DNA of 64,000 nt. It comes from Blautia wexlerae DSM 19850. Its GTDB lineage: Bacteria; Bacillota; Clostridia; Lachnospirales; Lachnospiraceae. The stretch's first letter is position 1, and each line of letters begins with the position of its first letter. A program made the translations under genes and the position numbers. Of this stretch, positions 1-8,759 are shown piece after piece. The notes under the pieces are model-generated. The model did no database searches. It worked only from the letters and a program-made list of their open reading frames with translations, and was not told the DNA's origin. The stretch lies in the NCBI RefSeq assembly GCF_025148125.1, contig NZ_CP102267.1, positions 1,746,501 to 1,810,500 on the forward strand. The letters run 5' to 3'.

Positions 1-2
1 AT

Positions 3-839
3 ATGGAATATCTGCGCAGGAACTGGTCGGGGAAAAAGGCATCAGCCCCGACACTGGAGAAAAGGCACCATAAATATTTCCTGCGTTTTTCTTATACGGA
101 AGAAGTGACACTTACGAAGACACCGGTAAAAGAACAGATCATCTGTAGTGTGGACCTGGGAATCAATACCGATGCGGTCTGTACCATTATGCGGGCAGAC
201 GGAACTGTCCTGGGGAGAAAATTTATCGATCATCCCAGTGAAAAAGACCGGATGTACCGCACACTGGGCCGGATCCGAAGATTCCAGAGGGAACACAGCT
301 CTGCGCAGTCACGGGGAAGGTGGGCATATACGAAACGTCTGAACATAGAGCTGGGAAGAAAAATTGCAGGTGCGATCGTAAAAAATGCAGAAGAGAACCA
401 TGCAGATGTGATCGTATTCGAGTATCTGGAAATGCAGGGAAAGATATCCGGAAAGAAAAAACAGAAACTGCATCTGTGGAGAAAACGGGATATCCAGAAA
501 CGCTGTGAGCATCAGGCACACAGAAAAGGAATGCGGGTATCCAGAGTCTGCGCATGGAATACGAGCAGTCTTGCATACGATGGCTCAGGAAGTGTGTCCC
601 GTGACCCGAAAAATCACAGTCTTTGTGTATTCCAGACAGGAAAAAGATATAGCTGTGACCTGTCGGCATCGTATAATATCGGAGCAAGATATTTTATCAG
701 AGAACTTTTAAAACCCCTTCCGGTAACGGAAAGGTCTTTGCTGGAGGCAAAAGTCCCTTCGGTAAAGCGTAGAACCTCATGTGTTTATGCAGATCTGAAA
801 GAACTTCATTTACAAATGGAAATCTTAAAGGCAGCATAA
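3..839 (+). CDS. TnpB-family RNA-guided nuclease-like protein of an IS200/IS605 element (5' end outside window)
   Basis: The visible 278 residues carry the three RuvC blocks of TnpB/OrfB proteins: DLGIN with Asp about 51, VIVFEYLE with Glu about 140 and CDLSASYNIGAR with Asp about 219, so the nuclease triad looks intact. Between blocks II and III the usual two-CxxC zinc ribbon is not recognisable; NTSSLAYDGSG and a few single Cys replace it, as I recall for a common Lachnospiraceae subfamily. The reading frame is open to the window edge, so the N-terminal REC/wedge part is probably missing. No TnpA is visible. TnpB proteins use an RNA from the element's right end to cut DNA and keep the element in the population. 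Family call is firm; activity is inferred. Confidence 0.85.
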   Translation: MEYLRRNWSGKKASAPTLEKRHHKYFLRFSYTEEVTLTKTPVKEQIICSVDLGINTDAVCTIMRADGTVLGRKFIDHPSEKDRMYRTLGRIRRFQREHSSAQSRGRWAYTKRLNIELGRKIAGAIVKNAEENHADVIVFEYLEMQGKISGKKKQKLHLWRKRDIQKRCEHQAHRKGMRVSRVCAWNTSSLAYDGSGSVSRDPKNHSLCVFQTGKRYSCDLSASYNIGARYFIRELLKPLPVTERSLLEAKVPSVKRRTSCVYADLKELHLQMEILKAA

Positions 840-840
840 A

Positions 841-1000
841 TGCAGGCAGATATACAGCGGACTACCTGCAATGTGGGAACCTGCCATATCTGGCATGGAA
901 AAATGCGCATAACTGCGCTGGCCTAAGTTACAGGCGTATCCGCCGATATTTAGTCTGACGCCTAAAGCGTCTGGAAGCACGCGACTTCAGTCGTGTGAGG
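841..1000 (+). ncRNA. IS200/IS605-type right end with candidate omega RNA scaffold
   Basis: Directly after the TnpB stop lie several small hairpins, ending in a stem of CACGCGAC, loop TTCA, GTCGTGTG (978-997) followed by AGG. This is the typical subterminal hairpin of IS605-type right ends, and in TnpB systems the same strand encodes the guide RNA scaffold. The element would end at about 1000, and the bases just after it would be the guide. The exact RNA ends cannot be set from sequence alone. Confidence 0.6.
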
Positions 1001-1009
1001 ATAAAGTTT

Positions 1010-1234
1010 TTAATTCACAGTAGAAGTAATGCACAGGGCAAAAATCATCACAGCCGATATTCCGCCGGACACCCAGTTTTTAAGGTCACCGAAACGCATC
1101 ACATGCTCGGCTTTGTGCATATTCGGAAATTTCCCGGTAATACCTGCATAGAGGCAAAATCCCAAATAAGCCAAAGCCAAAAGTGCCCCTACCAGCTTCA
1201 AAATTGTTTTTCCTGAAAGTTTTCGTTTCTCCAT
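1010..1234 (-). CDS. Small two-helix membrane protein, unknown function
   Basis: This 74-residue protein has a basic N-terminus (MEKRKLSGK), one hydrophobic helix at about residues 11-32 (LVGALLALAYLGFCLYAG) and a second at about 54-70. An AGGA ribosome site precedes the ATG. It follows the DUF2185 gene on the same strand with a 27-bp gap, so the two are probably co-transcribed. I do not recognise a family. The gene ends only 10 bp from the IS605-type right end, so its real 3' end may have been altered by that insertion. Confidence 0.5.
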   Translation of the reverse strand: MEKRKLSGKTILKLVGALLALAYLGFCLYAGITGKFPNMHKAEHVMRFGDLKNWVSGGISAVMIFALCITSTVN

Positions 1235-1261
1235 CTTCGTCGTTTTCCTATAAAATCACTG

Positions 1262-1606
1262 TTATATCCGTTTTCCGGTATTCGTGTCGATAAAATATCT
1301 TCTAGTATTGTCAAAACAGAATTCCAAATCCGTACCTACCGGCATATCATATACAGCCAAAACTGTCGGCTCAATGTTTGCAAGGGTATTAAAGTCTACA
1401 ACTATGGAATTTTCCGGGTTATTTAAGTATTCCTGTGTATCATTATCCCCGATTGCCCGCCAGCCATTATCAGAAGGATTTACACTTTCCTCTCTAAAAA
1501 ACCATTTCAGCTTAGAAGTTCCCTCATAAATTGATTTCGTGATAATCATTCCGCCAGCATTTTCAATAAAAGTAATTTGTTTATTTTTCTTTTTGAAAAA
1601 TCCCAT
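1262..1606 (-). CDS. DUF2185 (Imm33-like) immunity-type protein
   Basis: The 114-residue protein has the features I associate with DUF2185: an early GGMIITKSIYEG strand, then WFFREESVNPSDNGWRAIGD, NNPENS and a central DFNTLANIEP. This family occurs among immunity proteins of polymorphic toxin systems and as stand-alone genes. A good ribosome site (GGAGG) lies just upstream of the ATG. Neighbours on the same strand are a PH-like domain protein upstream and a small membrane protein downstream. No toxin with a recognisable secretion or Rhs/LXG domain is present here, so the immunity role is inferred from family only. No membrane segment or signal peptide is visible, so it should be cytoplasmic. 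Confidence 0.6.
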   Translation of the reverse strand: MGFFKKKNKQITFIENAGGMIITKSIYEGTSKLKWFFREESVNPSDNGWRAIGDNDTQEYLNNPENSIVVDFNTLANIEPTVLAVYDMPVGTDLEFCFDNTRRYFIDTNTGKRI

Positions 1607-1654
1607 TAGCGTTACCTCCTCCGTGTTTATAAGGCATTGATATAATCCGCTCTA

Positions 1655-2113
1655 TTATCCGAGTTTGGAAACAATCTGGCAGAACATCTCAACATTTTCT
1701 TTCTGCCCCTGAATATCAGAGCCAATCGCATTGTTCATCAAAGAAATTTTCATTTTCTCTTTTCCAAAATGCAGCATTACGACTTTTCTTCCGGGCAGCA
1801 GTCCACCCTTGACTTCTGCCTTTGTTATGCTGCTTAGGGGCAGAGAAAGCCGGTTTTCAATTTTGGAGACATTAACGGAATTTACAATGACCATATTCAG
1901 GTGTTGCTCGGTAACTCCCAGATAGCAGTAAGCATTGCTCAGTGCGCCCAATGCAGCGGCAGCGCCCCCCGTCAGTGTAGAAAGTCCTCCAATCAGTGCA
2001 TAGGTATCAGCCCCGGCCATGATGACTGCCCATAACTTGCACTGATAGGCTTCGTTTTCGTTCAAAATGGCTTCCAGCATTTCATTTTTATCTTTTTCAT
2101 TCATTGTAAGCAT
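1655..2113 (-). CDS. Putative PH-like domain protein with hydrophobic N-terminal region
   Basis: The protein has 152 residues. Residues about 26-70 are Ala/Gly-rich and hydrophobic (AVIMAGADTYALIGGLSTL). The C-terminal half has the strand pattern of bacterial PH-like domains: LPLSSITKAEVKGGLLPGRK, then VVMLHFGKEKMKISL, then a terminal helix. No catalytic residues are evident. It precedes the DUF2185 gene by 49 bp on the same strand and is probably co-transcribed with it. Start ATG follows AGGAGGAACAATT; a second Met three codons on is an alternative. The domain call is structural inference; no function is proposed. Confidence 0.45.
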   Translation of the reverse strand: MLTMNEKDKNEMLEAILNENEAYQCKLWAVIMAGADTYALIGGLSTLTGGAAAALGALSNAYCYLGVTEQHLNMVIVNSVNVSKIENRLSLPLSSITKAEVKGGLLPGRKVVMLHFGKEKMKISLMNNAIGSDIQGQKENVEMFCQIVSKLG

Positions 2114-2193
2114 AATTGTTCCTCCTGATTATTGTTTTAAGTTGAGAACGCCGGATGCAATCCTTTGATATATGCACCCGGCGTTCAAAAGCA

Positions 2194-3306
2194 TTAGTCT
2201 ACTTTCAAATTTTTGTCCAGGATCACCAGTTCGCCGTTGCGTTCAATGATACCAGGCTGAACCACGACGATTTTCAGACCTTCCTGCAATTCCAGATACT
2301 GTGAAGCATAACCCCAAACCTTGACCTGATCGCCTTCCTCAAGCTCAATGGCAGTGCTTACAGTACCATCTTCATTCAAAATCTGGTTAGCAATACAGTA
2401 GAGCTGGCCGGTTGTATCCTCTGAGATGTAGAGAGACACATCCGAAGCGAGCGGCGTTCCGGCAATAGATTTATATTCACCGACTTCTTCGCCCCAAATA
2501 GTACCTTCACTGTAAAATCCAACGGCCATATTTTCTTCATATCCCTCGATGATCGCATTGAAATCCTGAGCATACGGCTCCATCTCGGCTTTTGTAGTAT
2601 CCTTGTAAGCGGCAATCTTTTCATTAGATGCCTGTTCTTTTACCTCTTGCGGCTGATAATCCTTGTATTCAAAAACATTGTCCGAAGCAAGCGTGATTGC
2701 TGTGTAGTCATCATCCAGAATGACTTTATAAACAGCAATTTCATCATCATCAACAGTACGATTGATGTCGATATTTCCTGCGGAATTCAGTTCATATCCG
2801 TCTACACCTTCCAGCGCCTTTTGTAAAGCTGCGTTGGACATCGCACAGTTGATCCCATTGAGCGTTACAAAGAAATCAGGATTTTGTTGATCCTTATCGG
2901 CAGAGTATTCCAGTTCTACCACCGTTCCGCCCTCAGCAGGCTTGCATGGCTCTGTCCCGGCATTTACGATTGCAACATCTATTTCCTGATCGTCTTTGGA
3001 AAGTTCCCCATAAATACGCTCGCCGGGTTGCAGAGAAACCTCTGCTGCATCATATTCTTCCGTTTCCAAACTCCAGCCGGCTTGTATCAGCTGGGAAGTT
3101 TCCAAAGGAAGTGTGTAGTAAGTGCCATCCAGTATGAACTCAGGTGTCCCGTCATTTTTCAGCTGAGACAGAATGGCCTCATCCGTATAGCCTTTATCGC
3201 TGCCCGCAGCTGCCGGAGCTGATGTCTGAGGTTTTGAGCCGCATCCGGCCAGCATACTGCATACCAGCACACATCCTGTTAGTAAAGCAATCCATTGTTT
3301 TTTCAT
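2194..3306 (-). CDS. Secreted lipoprotein of unknown function
   Basis: I start at MKKQWIALL (370 residues) because it gives a clean lipoprotein signal peptide with lipobox LAGC (Cys about 22) and has AAAGGA upstream. A longer in-frame reading would run back into the preceding membrane-protein gene. After an Ala/Ser linker the mature part is acidic and repeats YTLPLETSQLI-like and EYDAAEVSL-like strands, with a C-terminal OB-like stretch (LEEGDQVKVWGYASQY). This resembles the unclassified surface lipoproteins common in Clostridia. It follows the 195-residue membrane protein on the same strand, so the three genes from 4804 down to 2194 may form one unit. Function unknown; it acts outside the membrane. 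Confidence 0.65.
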   Translation of the reverse strand: MKKQWIALLTGCVLVCSMLAGCGSKPQTSAPAAAGSDKGYTDEAILSQLKNDGTPEFILDGTYYTLPLETSQLIQAGWSLETEEYDAAEVSLQPGERIYGELSKDDQEIDVAIVNAGTEPCKPAEGGTVVELEYSADKDQQNPDFFVTLNGINCAMSNAALQKALEGVDGYELNSAGNIDINRTVDDDEIAVYKVILDDDYTAITLASDNVFEYKDYQPQEVKEQASNEKIAAYKDTTKAEMEPYAQDFNAIIEGYEENMAVGFYSEGTIWGEEVGEYKSIAGTPLASDVSLYISEDTTGQLYCIANQILNEDGTVSTAIELEEGDQVKVWGYASQYLELQEGLKIVVVQPGIIERNGELVILDKNLKVD

Positions 3307-3380
3307 AAGTGTAAATCCTTTCTGCGATTCTATCAAATTTGTTTTATGTATGAACAACTCATATCCTATATAAAGGTCGA

Positions 3381-3968
3381 TTATGCTCCGATCAGCGTCA
3401 TGACCACATAGAGTACGATAAGCAGGAGAGCAAGACACATTGCACAGAAAACGGCAATCGTCGTTTTGACCCTGTGCCGCTCCTTTAATGTCAGAACCAT
3501 CATTGCAAGTACATCAAAGGAAAAGAAAAACTGGCAGATTCCAGCTAAAACCGCCAACCATTTCGGATGAATGCCGTCTTTGTATGACTTTATCAGATAA
3601 GCGATAGCATAGGGAGCTGCCCCTAATAGAATCCCGTATCCAAAAATCAAAAAAACAATGGTTACCAGTCCAAACAACGCCATCAGCGGCAATGGGAAGA
3701 ATGCCATCAGCGTTACATATACGGTGATGCTCCCTCCGATCAGGAAGAACGGGATCAGTCCATACTTGATGATCAAAGTGCAGTTCAGCAATGTCTTTCT
3801 AGACCACTTTCTTCCTACGGTCAGCACAACAATCAAATTGACGATTCCCATGATAAAGGGCAGAAGGATCAATACTATCTGCAATTTGATTGCATTGTCA
3901 AAACAGCCTGCCAAAAGGAAGAATGTATAAGACACAATTACATAGAGTACCGGGAGGATATAAGTCAT
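3381..3968 (-). CDS. Polytopic membrane protein, unknown function
   Basis: This 195-residue protein is almost entirely hydrophobic with about five or six predicted helices, including about residues 5-21, 28-50, 65-85, 90-118 and 170-193. Its ATG overlaps the stop of the upstream gene (ATGA type, 4 bp), which implies translational coupling. Short charged loops such as VGRKWSRKT and LTLKERHRVKTT probably face the cytoplasm. There are no conserved polar residues in the helices that would suggest a transporter class I can name. The linked lipoprotein downstream suggests an envelope function, which is only inference. Confidence 0.5.
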   Translation of the reverse strand: MTYILPVLYVIVSYTFFLLAGCFDNAIKLQIVLILLPFIMGIVNLIVVLTVGRKWSRKTLLNCTLIIKYGLIPFFLIGGSITVYVTLMAFFPLPLMALFGLVTIVFLIFGYGILLGAAPYAIAYLIKSYKDGIHPKWLAVLAGICQFFFSFDVLAMMVLTLKERHRVKTTIAVFCAMCLALLLIVLYVVMTLIGA

Positions 3969-4804
3969 TTAACAACCTCCTTTCTGCGCCGGATCAACCA
4001 GAGAATCAGCCAGATCAAGCAGACTGGGAACGAGAACAAGCCCAAAATAAAAACTCCGGCTCCAAACGATCCAAGGATTGAGTCCCCGGTGGAGATATTG
4101 CTGATGATTCCGAACAGTGCCAGACCAACGCTGAAAGAGAGCCAGCAAAAGAAAGCATATTTACTCTCTTTGGCGCTTGCGAGTACTCTTGATTCTCCCT
4201 TTTTGTTTCCAAGCTTGGTTTTTAGCTGTTCGCTTATAAGTCGTTCCTGTTCCTCTAATTTGGTATTTCCGATCGCCCTTGCGTAATCTCCCCGAAGCAG
4301 GTGATACCCTATTTTATCCTGCGTATTTTTTGCTCGATGCAAAAACTGCTCCAAAGTTTCTTCCGCTTCTGTCCAGCGCTGTTGGTCCAGCAGAGCGGAG
4401 AACCAGTTCGCTGTAATGATGTTTTTGGAATGTTTGCTGAATGCCCAGGGACGCCAGCGATCCAATCCCTGTTTCAAATTCTCAAGATTATGGTCGCTTT
4501 GATATGACACCACATAGGGGTTCAATTTCTTTGCCAGCCAGTGTTCATATTTGCAATATGCGAAAAAGCATAGAGCAAGCAGCGCAAGAAACACTACAAC
4601 AGCAATCCACATAGTCTCGTAAGAAAAAAAGTGATCATAAATCAGGCATGCAGCTCCAGAGAGAGCCGCAATGCTGAAAATTGGCCATGGATTTCTCATA
4701 ATAGCAATATCTCCAATCATCTGTTTGAATAAAGATTCCGATATGGTCAAATTGTCATATCTATATGCAAACATTATAGCATTTGCATGATCTTTCGTCA
4801 TCAT
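3965..4804 (-). CDS. Membrane protein with TPR-like middle part, unknown function
   Basis: The 279-residue protein has paired helices near residues 41-80 (SIAALSGAACLIYDHF, VVVFLALLALCFFAY) and another pair near 218-268. Between them lies a helical soluble stretch (NWFSALLDQQRWTEAEETLEQ) that reads like tetratricopeptide helices. The tail is basic (RRRKEVVK). It is first in a minus-strand run of three genes and overlaps the next by 4 bp. No clear ribosome site precedes the ATG, so an internal Met is possible. I do not recognise the family. Confidence 0.45.
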   Translation of the reverse strand: MMTKDHANAIMFAYRYDNLTISESLFKQMIGDIAIMRNPWPIFSIAALSGAACLIYDHFFSYETMWIAVVVFLALLALCFFAYCKYEHWLAKKLNPYVVSYQSDHNLENLKQGLDRWRPWAFSKHSKNIITANWFSALLDQQRWTEAEETLEQFLHRAKNTQDKIGYHLLRGDYARAIGNTKLEEQERLISEQLKTKLGNKKGESRVLASAKESKYAFFCWLSFSVGLALFGIISNISTGDSILGSFGAGVFILGLFSFPVCLIWLILWLIRRRKEVVK

Positions 4805-5412
4805 TTTTCTGCTGTATGGCTAGGAATTTGATTGTAAACAAATTATGAATAAATTTAGATAAAAACTATTTTCGTTCTTTCTTAGATTGTACTACTAATC
4901 AGAGTGGAGATAAAACTGGATGAGTTCTTATTTTGCATCTTATAACAAAAATATTTTGATAAAATTTTGTTTGAAGCGTCTGTTTTTTGCTCTTTTTGTC
5001 AGTGTTAATAAGAAGGACAAGTTTTCCCCCTTCAACAGCACTTTGCTACAATTTCATAGACAGCATAACAGGTACATAACCCGTGTACGAGCGAGTGTGG
5101 AACGCCGCGAAGATAGAGCAGACAGGGAGGTGATGAACAAAGCTGTTTTGGAGCGATCTACGATTTCACAAAACGGATGGTGGCAGATTCGGCGCGAGGA
5201 CTGCACGGGGGCTTAAAGATACTTCCTCACGGCCTCCTAAAGACTTGGGGGGAACCCTGCGGCGCACGAGTAAAACGACGCTGCGGAGTTATGACAACCG
5301 CGCCAGCGGAGACCTGCTATGTTCCCATCGTCAGGGTTGCGTGGCAAATGTGACGAGAATTGAGTCATATTAAAATAGGAAGCGATTGATTTCTTTGTTG
5401 GTCGTTTTTTAT
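4805..5412. other. Gene-poor junction: AT-rich upstream half, GC-rich mobile-element-like half
   Basis: From 4805 to about 5040 the DNA is AT-rich with no supportable gene. From about 5080 to 5345 it becomes GC-rich and reads openly in more than one frame without clean starts. It lies directly before the excisionase and integrase genes, where Tn916/Tn1549-like elements carry regulatory and end sequences. I take it as leftover element DNA but cannot name a gene in it. Confidence 0.35.
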
Positions 5413-5472
5413 TCAAAATCAGATACCATGCGCTGGCAGTTACGGCTGCCAGCGCATGGTATCTGATTTTGA
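5413..5472. repeat. Perfect 27-bp inverted repeat with 6-nt loop upstream of xis
   Basis: The arms 5413-5439 and 5446-5472 are exact reverse complements around the loop TTACGG; the core reads GATACCATGCGCTGGCAG. It has no downstream T-run on the plus strand, while the minus strand would run into AATAAAAAACG rather than a T-run. It could be a cruciform, recombinase or regulator site of the integrative element, or an RNA hairpin controlling xis. Confidence 0.8.
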
Positions 5473-5514
5473 AAGCACGACGATAACCTTGACAGATTGG
5501 AGGGAATATGGACT

Positions 5515-5745
5515 ATGGAAAAACTCATTACACGAAAAGAAGCTGCTGAAATCTTAGGAATCAGCATCGCAACGCTGGATGCCGCCCGTAACAACGGCTT
5601 GATCTCTTATGTGCAGTATGTTCAGAATAGCTGTGTGTATTTTACTGCGGCGGGTCTCCAGGAGTATATCGCAAAATGTACGCACAGGGCAAAGCCTGTT
5701 GAGAGAAGCACAACTTACCGTAAGCCTCGGAGCGGAAGATCGTGA
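5515..5745 (+). CDS. xis: Excisionase-like MerR-fold DNA-binding protein
   Basis: The 76-residue protein starts MEKLITRKEAAEILGISI, a winged helix-turn-helix of the excisionase/MerR-like type: helix, turn at GISIATLDAARN, then a wing containing YVYFTAAGLQEYI-like residues. GGAGGG at 5499-5504 sits 10 bases before this ATG, which is why I prefer it to an upstream TTG. Such proteins bend the element end and direct the integrase to excise. It precedes the damaged integrase gene on the same strand, the usual xis-int order of Tn916/Tn1549-like elements. With the integrase broken it probably no longer supports excision. Confidence 0.7.
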   Translation: MEKLITRKEAAEILGISIATLDAARNNGLISYVQYVQNSCVYFTAAGLQEYIAKCTHRAKPVERSTTYRKPRSGRS

Positions 5746-5823
5746 GCCGGTCCGTATTCTTGATGGAATCAGGAGTAGTGTCTGATAAAACAAAGGTACA
5801 GCGCTGGAGACTATTCTTAGGAG

Positions 5824-6647
5824 GTGGAGGAATTGGCAAATAGAAAAATAATGCTTCCCCAATATGGCACAGTTATGAAAAGAGGTGTCCTATATTATAG
5901 GACCAGAATCAAAGATGCGAATGGAAAGCTCATAGCTCTCTACGCAAAAACACCTGAAGAACTATATAACAAAGAAACGCTTGCATTGGAACAGATTGAG
6001 AATGCCACTTTTCATCGGAAAACGCCCACAGTTGCAGAGTATTGTGAAAAGTGGCTGCTGATGCAGTCGGTTCATGTACGAGCTACTACTTTGACGGATT
6101 ACACCTCAAAGGTCAGGCGGCATATTATAGCGGAATTGGGAGATAAACGGATGAATTGAAAACCAAGGCTGCGGAGAGAAATATCCCCCTCCCTGTTTGT
6201 TTGGCCGAGTGCTTGAAAGCAGCAAAGGAAACTTCGACTTCGGAATATGTAGTTTCAAACCGGGATGGCGAACCGCTGTCCTATACGCAGTTTAAGCGGC
6301 TGTGGCAGTATATTGTTACGAGAACGGTCAAGGAACGGAGCTATTATCGGTATGAAGATGGAAAAAGAGTAAAGTATACTGTCACACCTGTCTTGGGAGA
6401 AAAGGCCGCTCATAACGGAAAAGTGGTTTACAGCCTGGACGTTGAGGTAACACCCCATCAGTTGCGGCATACTTACATCACCAACCTTATTCATGCGTCG
6501 GTAGATCCCAAAACGGTTCAATACCTGGCAGGCCATGAAAGCAGCAAGATTACCATGGACATCTATGCAAAGGTTAAGTATAACAGGCCGGATGAGCTGG
6601 TCAGATCAATGAGCTGCGCGTTTGCAAGCTGGGACGCAGCACAGTAA
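5824..6647 (+). pseudogene. int: Tyrosine recombinase (integrase), internally deleted and frameshifted
   Basis: Two consecutive reading frames make up one damaged gene. 5824-6159 encodes the N-terminal arm-binding and core-binding parts (YYRTRIKDANGK; TVAEYCEKWLLMQSV; RRHIIAELGDKRMN). 6156-6647, in another frame, resumes at KTKAAERNIPLP, which in this family lies after the first catalytic Arg box. It continues through the His-x-x-Arg box (HQLRHTY), LAGHESS and the Tyr nucleophile in MDIYAKV. The catalytic Arg I region is absent, so more than a hundred codons have probably been lost at about 6155. The product should be inactive. This is the clearest sign that an integrative element once ended here. 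Confidence 0.85.
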
Positions 6648-6670
6648 TAATAAAATAGGAAATAAAGCAG

Positions 6671-6694
6671 GAGCGAGGCAAGGATGTCTCGCTC
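6671..6694. terminator. Intrinsic terminator after the integrase remnant
   Basis: Stem GAGCGAG / CTCGCTC with a 10-nt loop is followed by TTTGTTTG. It separates the integrase remnant from the convergent histidine kinase gene and may serve both strands. Confidence 0.6.
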
Positions 6695-6711
6695 TTTGTT
6701 TGTGAAGGATT

Positions 6712-8553
6712 CTAAGATAAAGAGATAGTTTTGGATAATTCAGGTTGGAAAAAGGAAGGCTCTATATTAATGGCTGAGGAAGGCAGTACAATATCAATAA
6801 TAGTACCTTCGCCAGGTATACTTTCTACCAAAAGTCCATATTCCTCTCCATAATAACTGTGTAACCTTTGATTTACATTTGCAAGTCCAATAGAGTGATG
6901 CCCTTTTGGAGAAGTTTTGCCGGAACACTGAAAAGTTTTTAATTGTTCCTGAGACATTCCACTTCCGTTATCAGCAACCAGGAAATGAAGTAATTCGTTT
7001 TCAAGTTGACAGGAAATACTGATATAACATTCATTTTCTTTATTAGAAAAACCATGTTCCACACTGTTTTCTACAAGTGGCTGGAACAAAAATACAGGAA
7101 GATTCATCTGCAGGAATTCAGGCGGGACATTAATATCATAGCAGAATTTTCCGGGAAAGCGTATGTTCTGGATAGTCATATAGCGCTGAACCTGCTGGAG
7201 TTCTTCCTGAAGAGTTGCAACAGGAAATTTTTCCAGATTATACCGTACAAGTTCAGACATACAAGTAGCAATGGTTTCGATTTCAGGTACATCATGAATT
7301 TCAGCAAGTGACTTGATAACATTTAAAGTATTATGAAGAAAATGATGATTTATCTGAAATTGCAGCATTTGAACCCGCATTTGTTGTTCGGCAATCTGAA
7401 TTTCATAATTTTGTTTCAGGCTCAGAAAGAGACGCTGGCTCATTCCGTTAAAGCTGTCAATCAGTTTGCGCAATTCCTGGTTGGAACCGCAGGATTTCAG
7501 ATCAATCTGTGTTCCATCGGAAGGATCCAGAATATCGATTTCATGACATAGATTGGAAACCGGACGGGTAAGTATTCTGGACAGGAAAATTGCCAGGATA
7601 AGTCCAAGCAATGCGCAGAACAGGAAAATTCCCAGGTAACTGATGATAGTGTCATGAAAAGTATGAGCGATTTTTTCGTTGCTTATGATCTGAACAATAT
7701 GCCACTGGGTAGTATTATTAATGCATCCATTAATTACAAACTGCCCCAGAGATGTCTTAAGAGTACTTTGACCGATTGCATCCTGTGAAGTTAGAGTATT
7801 GCTGAAGTCTTCAAGTTTGGACAAAACAGAGGAAGATATATCTGCTTCTGAAAAAGATGCAAGATTAATTGTGCATGTAAGTTTGTTATCTGCATTATAG
7901 ATTAAAAGTGTATTTTGTGTTTCACAGGATGAAGATAGGATTTCCATAATTGGAGTAAAATCTATTTCTGCATAACATAGTCCTGTTTCCCGGTAATCGT
8001 ATCTATCCAGTAAAATTTTGACCATTGGAAGAATACTGTGTCCGGTACTGGAATCTGTCTGCAGAGGTGCAAAATATGTCCGGTTTTTAGAAGTTTCAGC
8101 TATTTTTTTCCATTTTTCCATATTAGATTCAATTGTATGACGCTGCTGCGCTGTCTTTACATTATATTCAAAAGAGTAACCGTATCTATTTTGAAAATAG
8201 ACGGTAAGCATAGAACTGTTCAATTGATTTGTCTGGCGCATTAAATTTCGAAAAACATTGAAATCCTGAGCATATGACAGATAATCTTTTTCGTAATTAG
8301 TTATCATGGCTTTGCGTGCGTCATCGTTGAGAAGAGGAGTATCCGCTATTTTTAGTGCATTTTCAAGAAGTGTATCAAGAGACTGGTTCATTTGCGTCAG
8401 TGTTGCTGCAGTAGAAGTATTATATTCTGAAGTGATTGTACTGGTTTTTGAAATGGCATTTATTGTGCTTAGAAGAACCGTTGGAAAAATAACGAGAATA
8501 AGTGATGACAGAAAAATCTGCATACGAAAAGACAATTGATGTATTTTTTTCAT
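6712..8553 (-). CDS. YesM-like sensor histidine kinase
   Basis: The 613-residue protein has a helix at about 10-32, a large extracellular sensor domain to about 303, a second helix at about 304-327 and a HAMP linker. The His-kinase box is INHHFLHNTLN with the phospho-His at about 404. The ATPase domain has N-box ENSVEHG at about 495-501 and DNGSGMS. This is the LytS/YesM class that pairs with YesN-type AraC regulators. The partner is almost certainly the regulator at 12896, encoded divergently with the transport genes between them. GGAGG precedes the ATG. In the kinase box His replaces the usual Pro of INPHF. It probably senses an extracellular sugar-like ligand bound by the transport system. 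Confidence 0.9.
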   Translation of the reverse strand: MKKIHQLSFRMQIFLSSLILVIFPTVLLSTINAISKTSTITSEYNTSTAATLTQMNQSLDTLLENALKIADTPLLNDDARKAMITNYEKDYLSYAQDFNVFRNLMRQTNQLNSSMLTVYFQNRYGYSFEYNVKTAQQRHTIESNMEKWKKIAETSKNRTYFAPLQTDSSTGHSILPMVKILLDRYDYRETGLCYAEIDFTPIMEILSSSCETQNTLLIYNADNKLTCTINLASFSEADISSSVLSKLEDFSNTLTSQDAIGQSTLKTSLGQFVINGCINNTTQWHIVQIISNEKIAHTFHDTIISYLGIFLFCALLGLILAIFLSRILTRPVSNLCHEIDILDPSDGTQIDLKSCGSNQELRKLIDSFNGMSQRLFLSLKQNYEIQIAEQQMRVQMLQFQINHHFLHNTLNVIKSLAEIHDVPEIETIATCMSELVRYNLEKFPVATLQEELQQVQRYMTIQNIRFPGKFCYDINVPPEFLQMNLPVFLFQPLVENSVEHGFSNKENECYISISCQLENELLHFLVADNGSGMSQEQLKTFQCSGKTSPKGHHSIGLANVNQRLHSYYGEEYGLLVESIPGEGTIIDIVLPSSAINIEPSFFQPELSKTISLS

Positions 8554-8592
8554 AAAAACCTCCAGATATTTGTGATAGAATATTTTTAAAGA

Positions 8593-8601
8593 ATTATAGC
8601 A
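8593..8601 (-). promoter_or_regulatory. Extended -10 promoter element for the sensor kinase
   Basis: On the minus strand the sequence reads TGCTATAAT, an extended -10, about 40 bases before the ribosome site of the kinase gene. The -35 region is poor, which is typical of extended -10 promoters. Position fits a short leader. Confidence 0.45.
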
Positions 8602-8759
8602 TGTATTTTTTGGAAAAAATAGAAAATATCCTAAGAAATTTTCTATTTTTATAAAACAATCTTTCTATTTTTTTGAAAAGAAGTTTATTATACTGTTTTT
8701 AACGGTCAGGGAACTTTGCAAAGCAGAAGACAGTAGAAAATTCAGGAGGTTAGAGAAAG

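Noticed and set aside
4920..5216. 98-codon open frame before the excisionase
   Set aside because: No ribosome site, crosses the AT-rich/GC-rich boundary, no recognisable domain; treated as element remnant DNA.
8640..8710. Promoter for the URO-D/transport operon
   Set aside because: Several TATTAT/TATACT boxes are present in AT-rich DNA but none has a -35 at proper spacing; regulation by the YesN-like activator may explain this, so no site is called.
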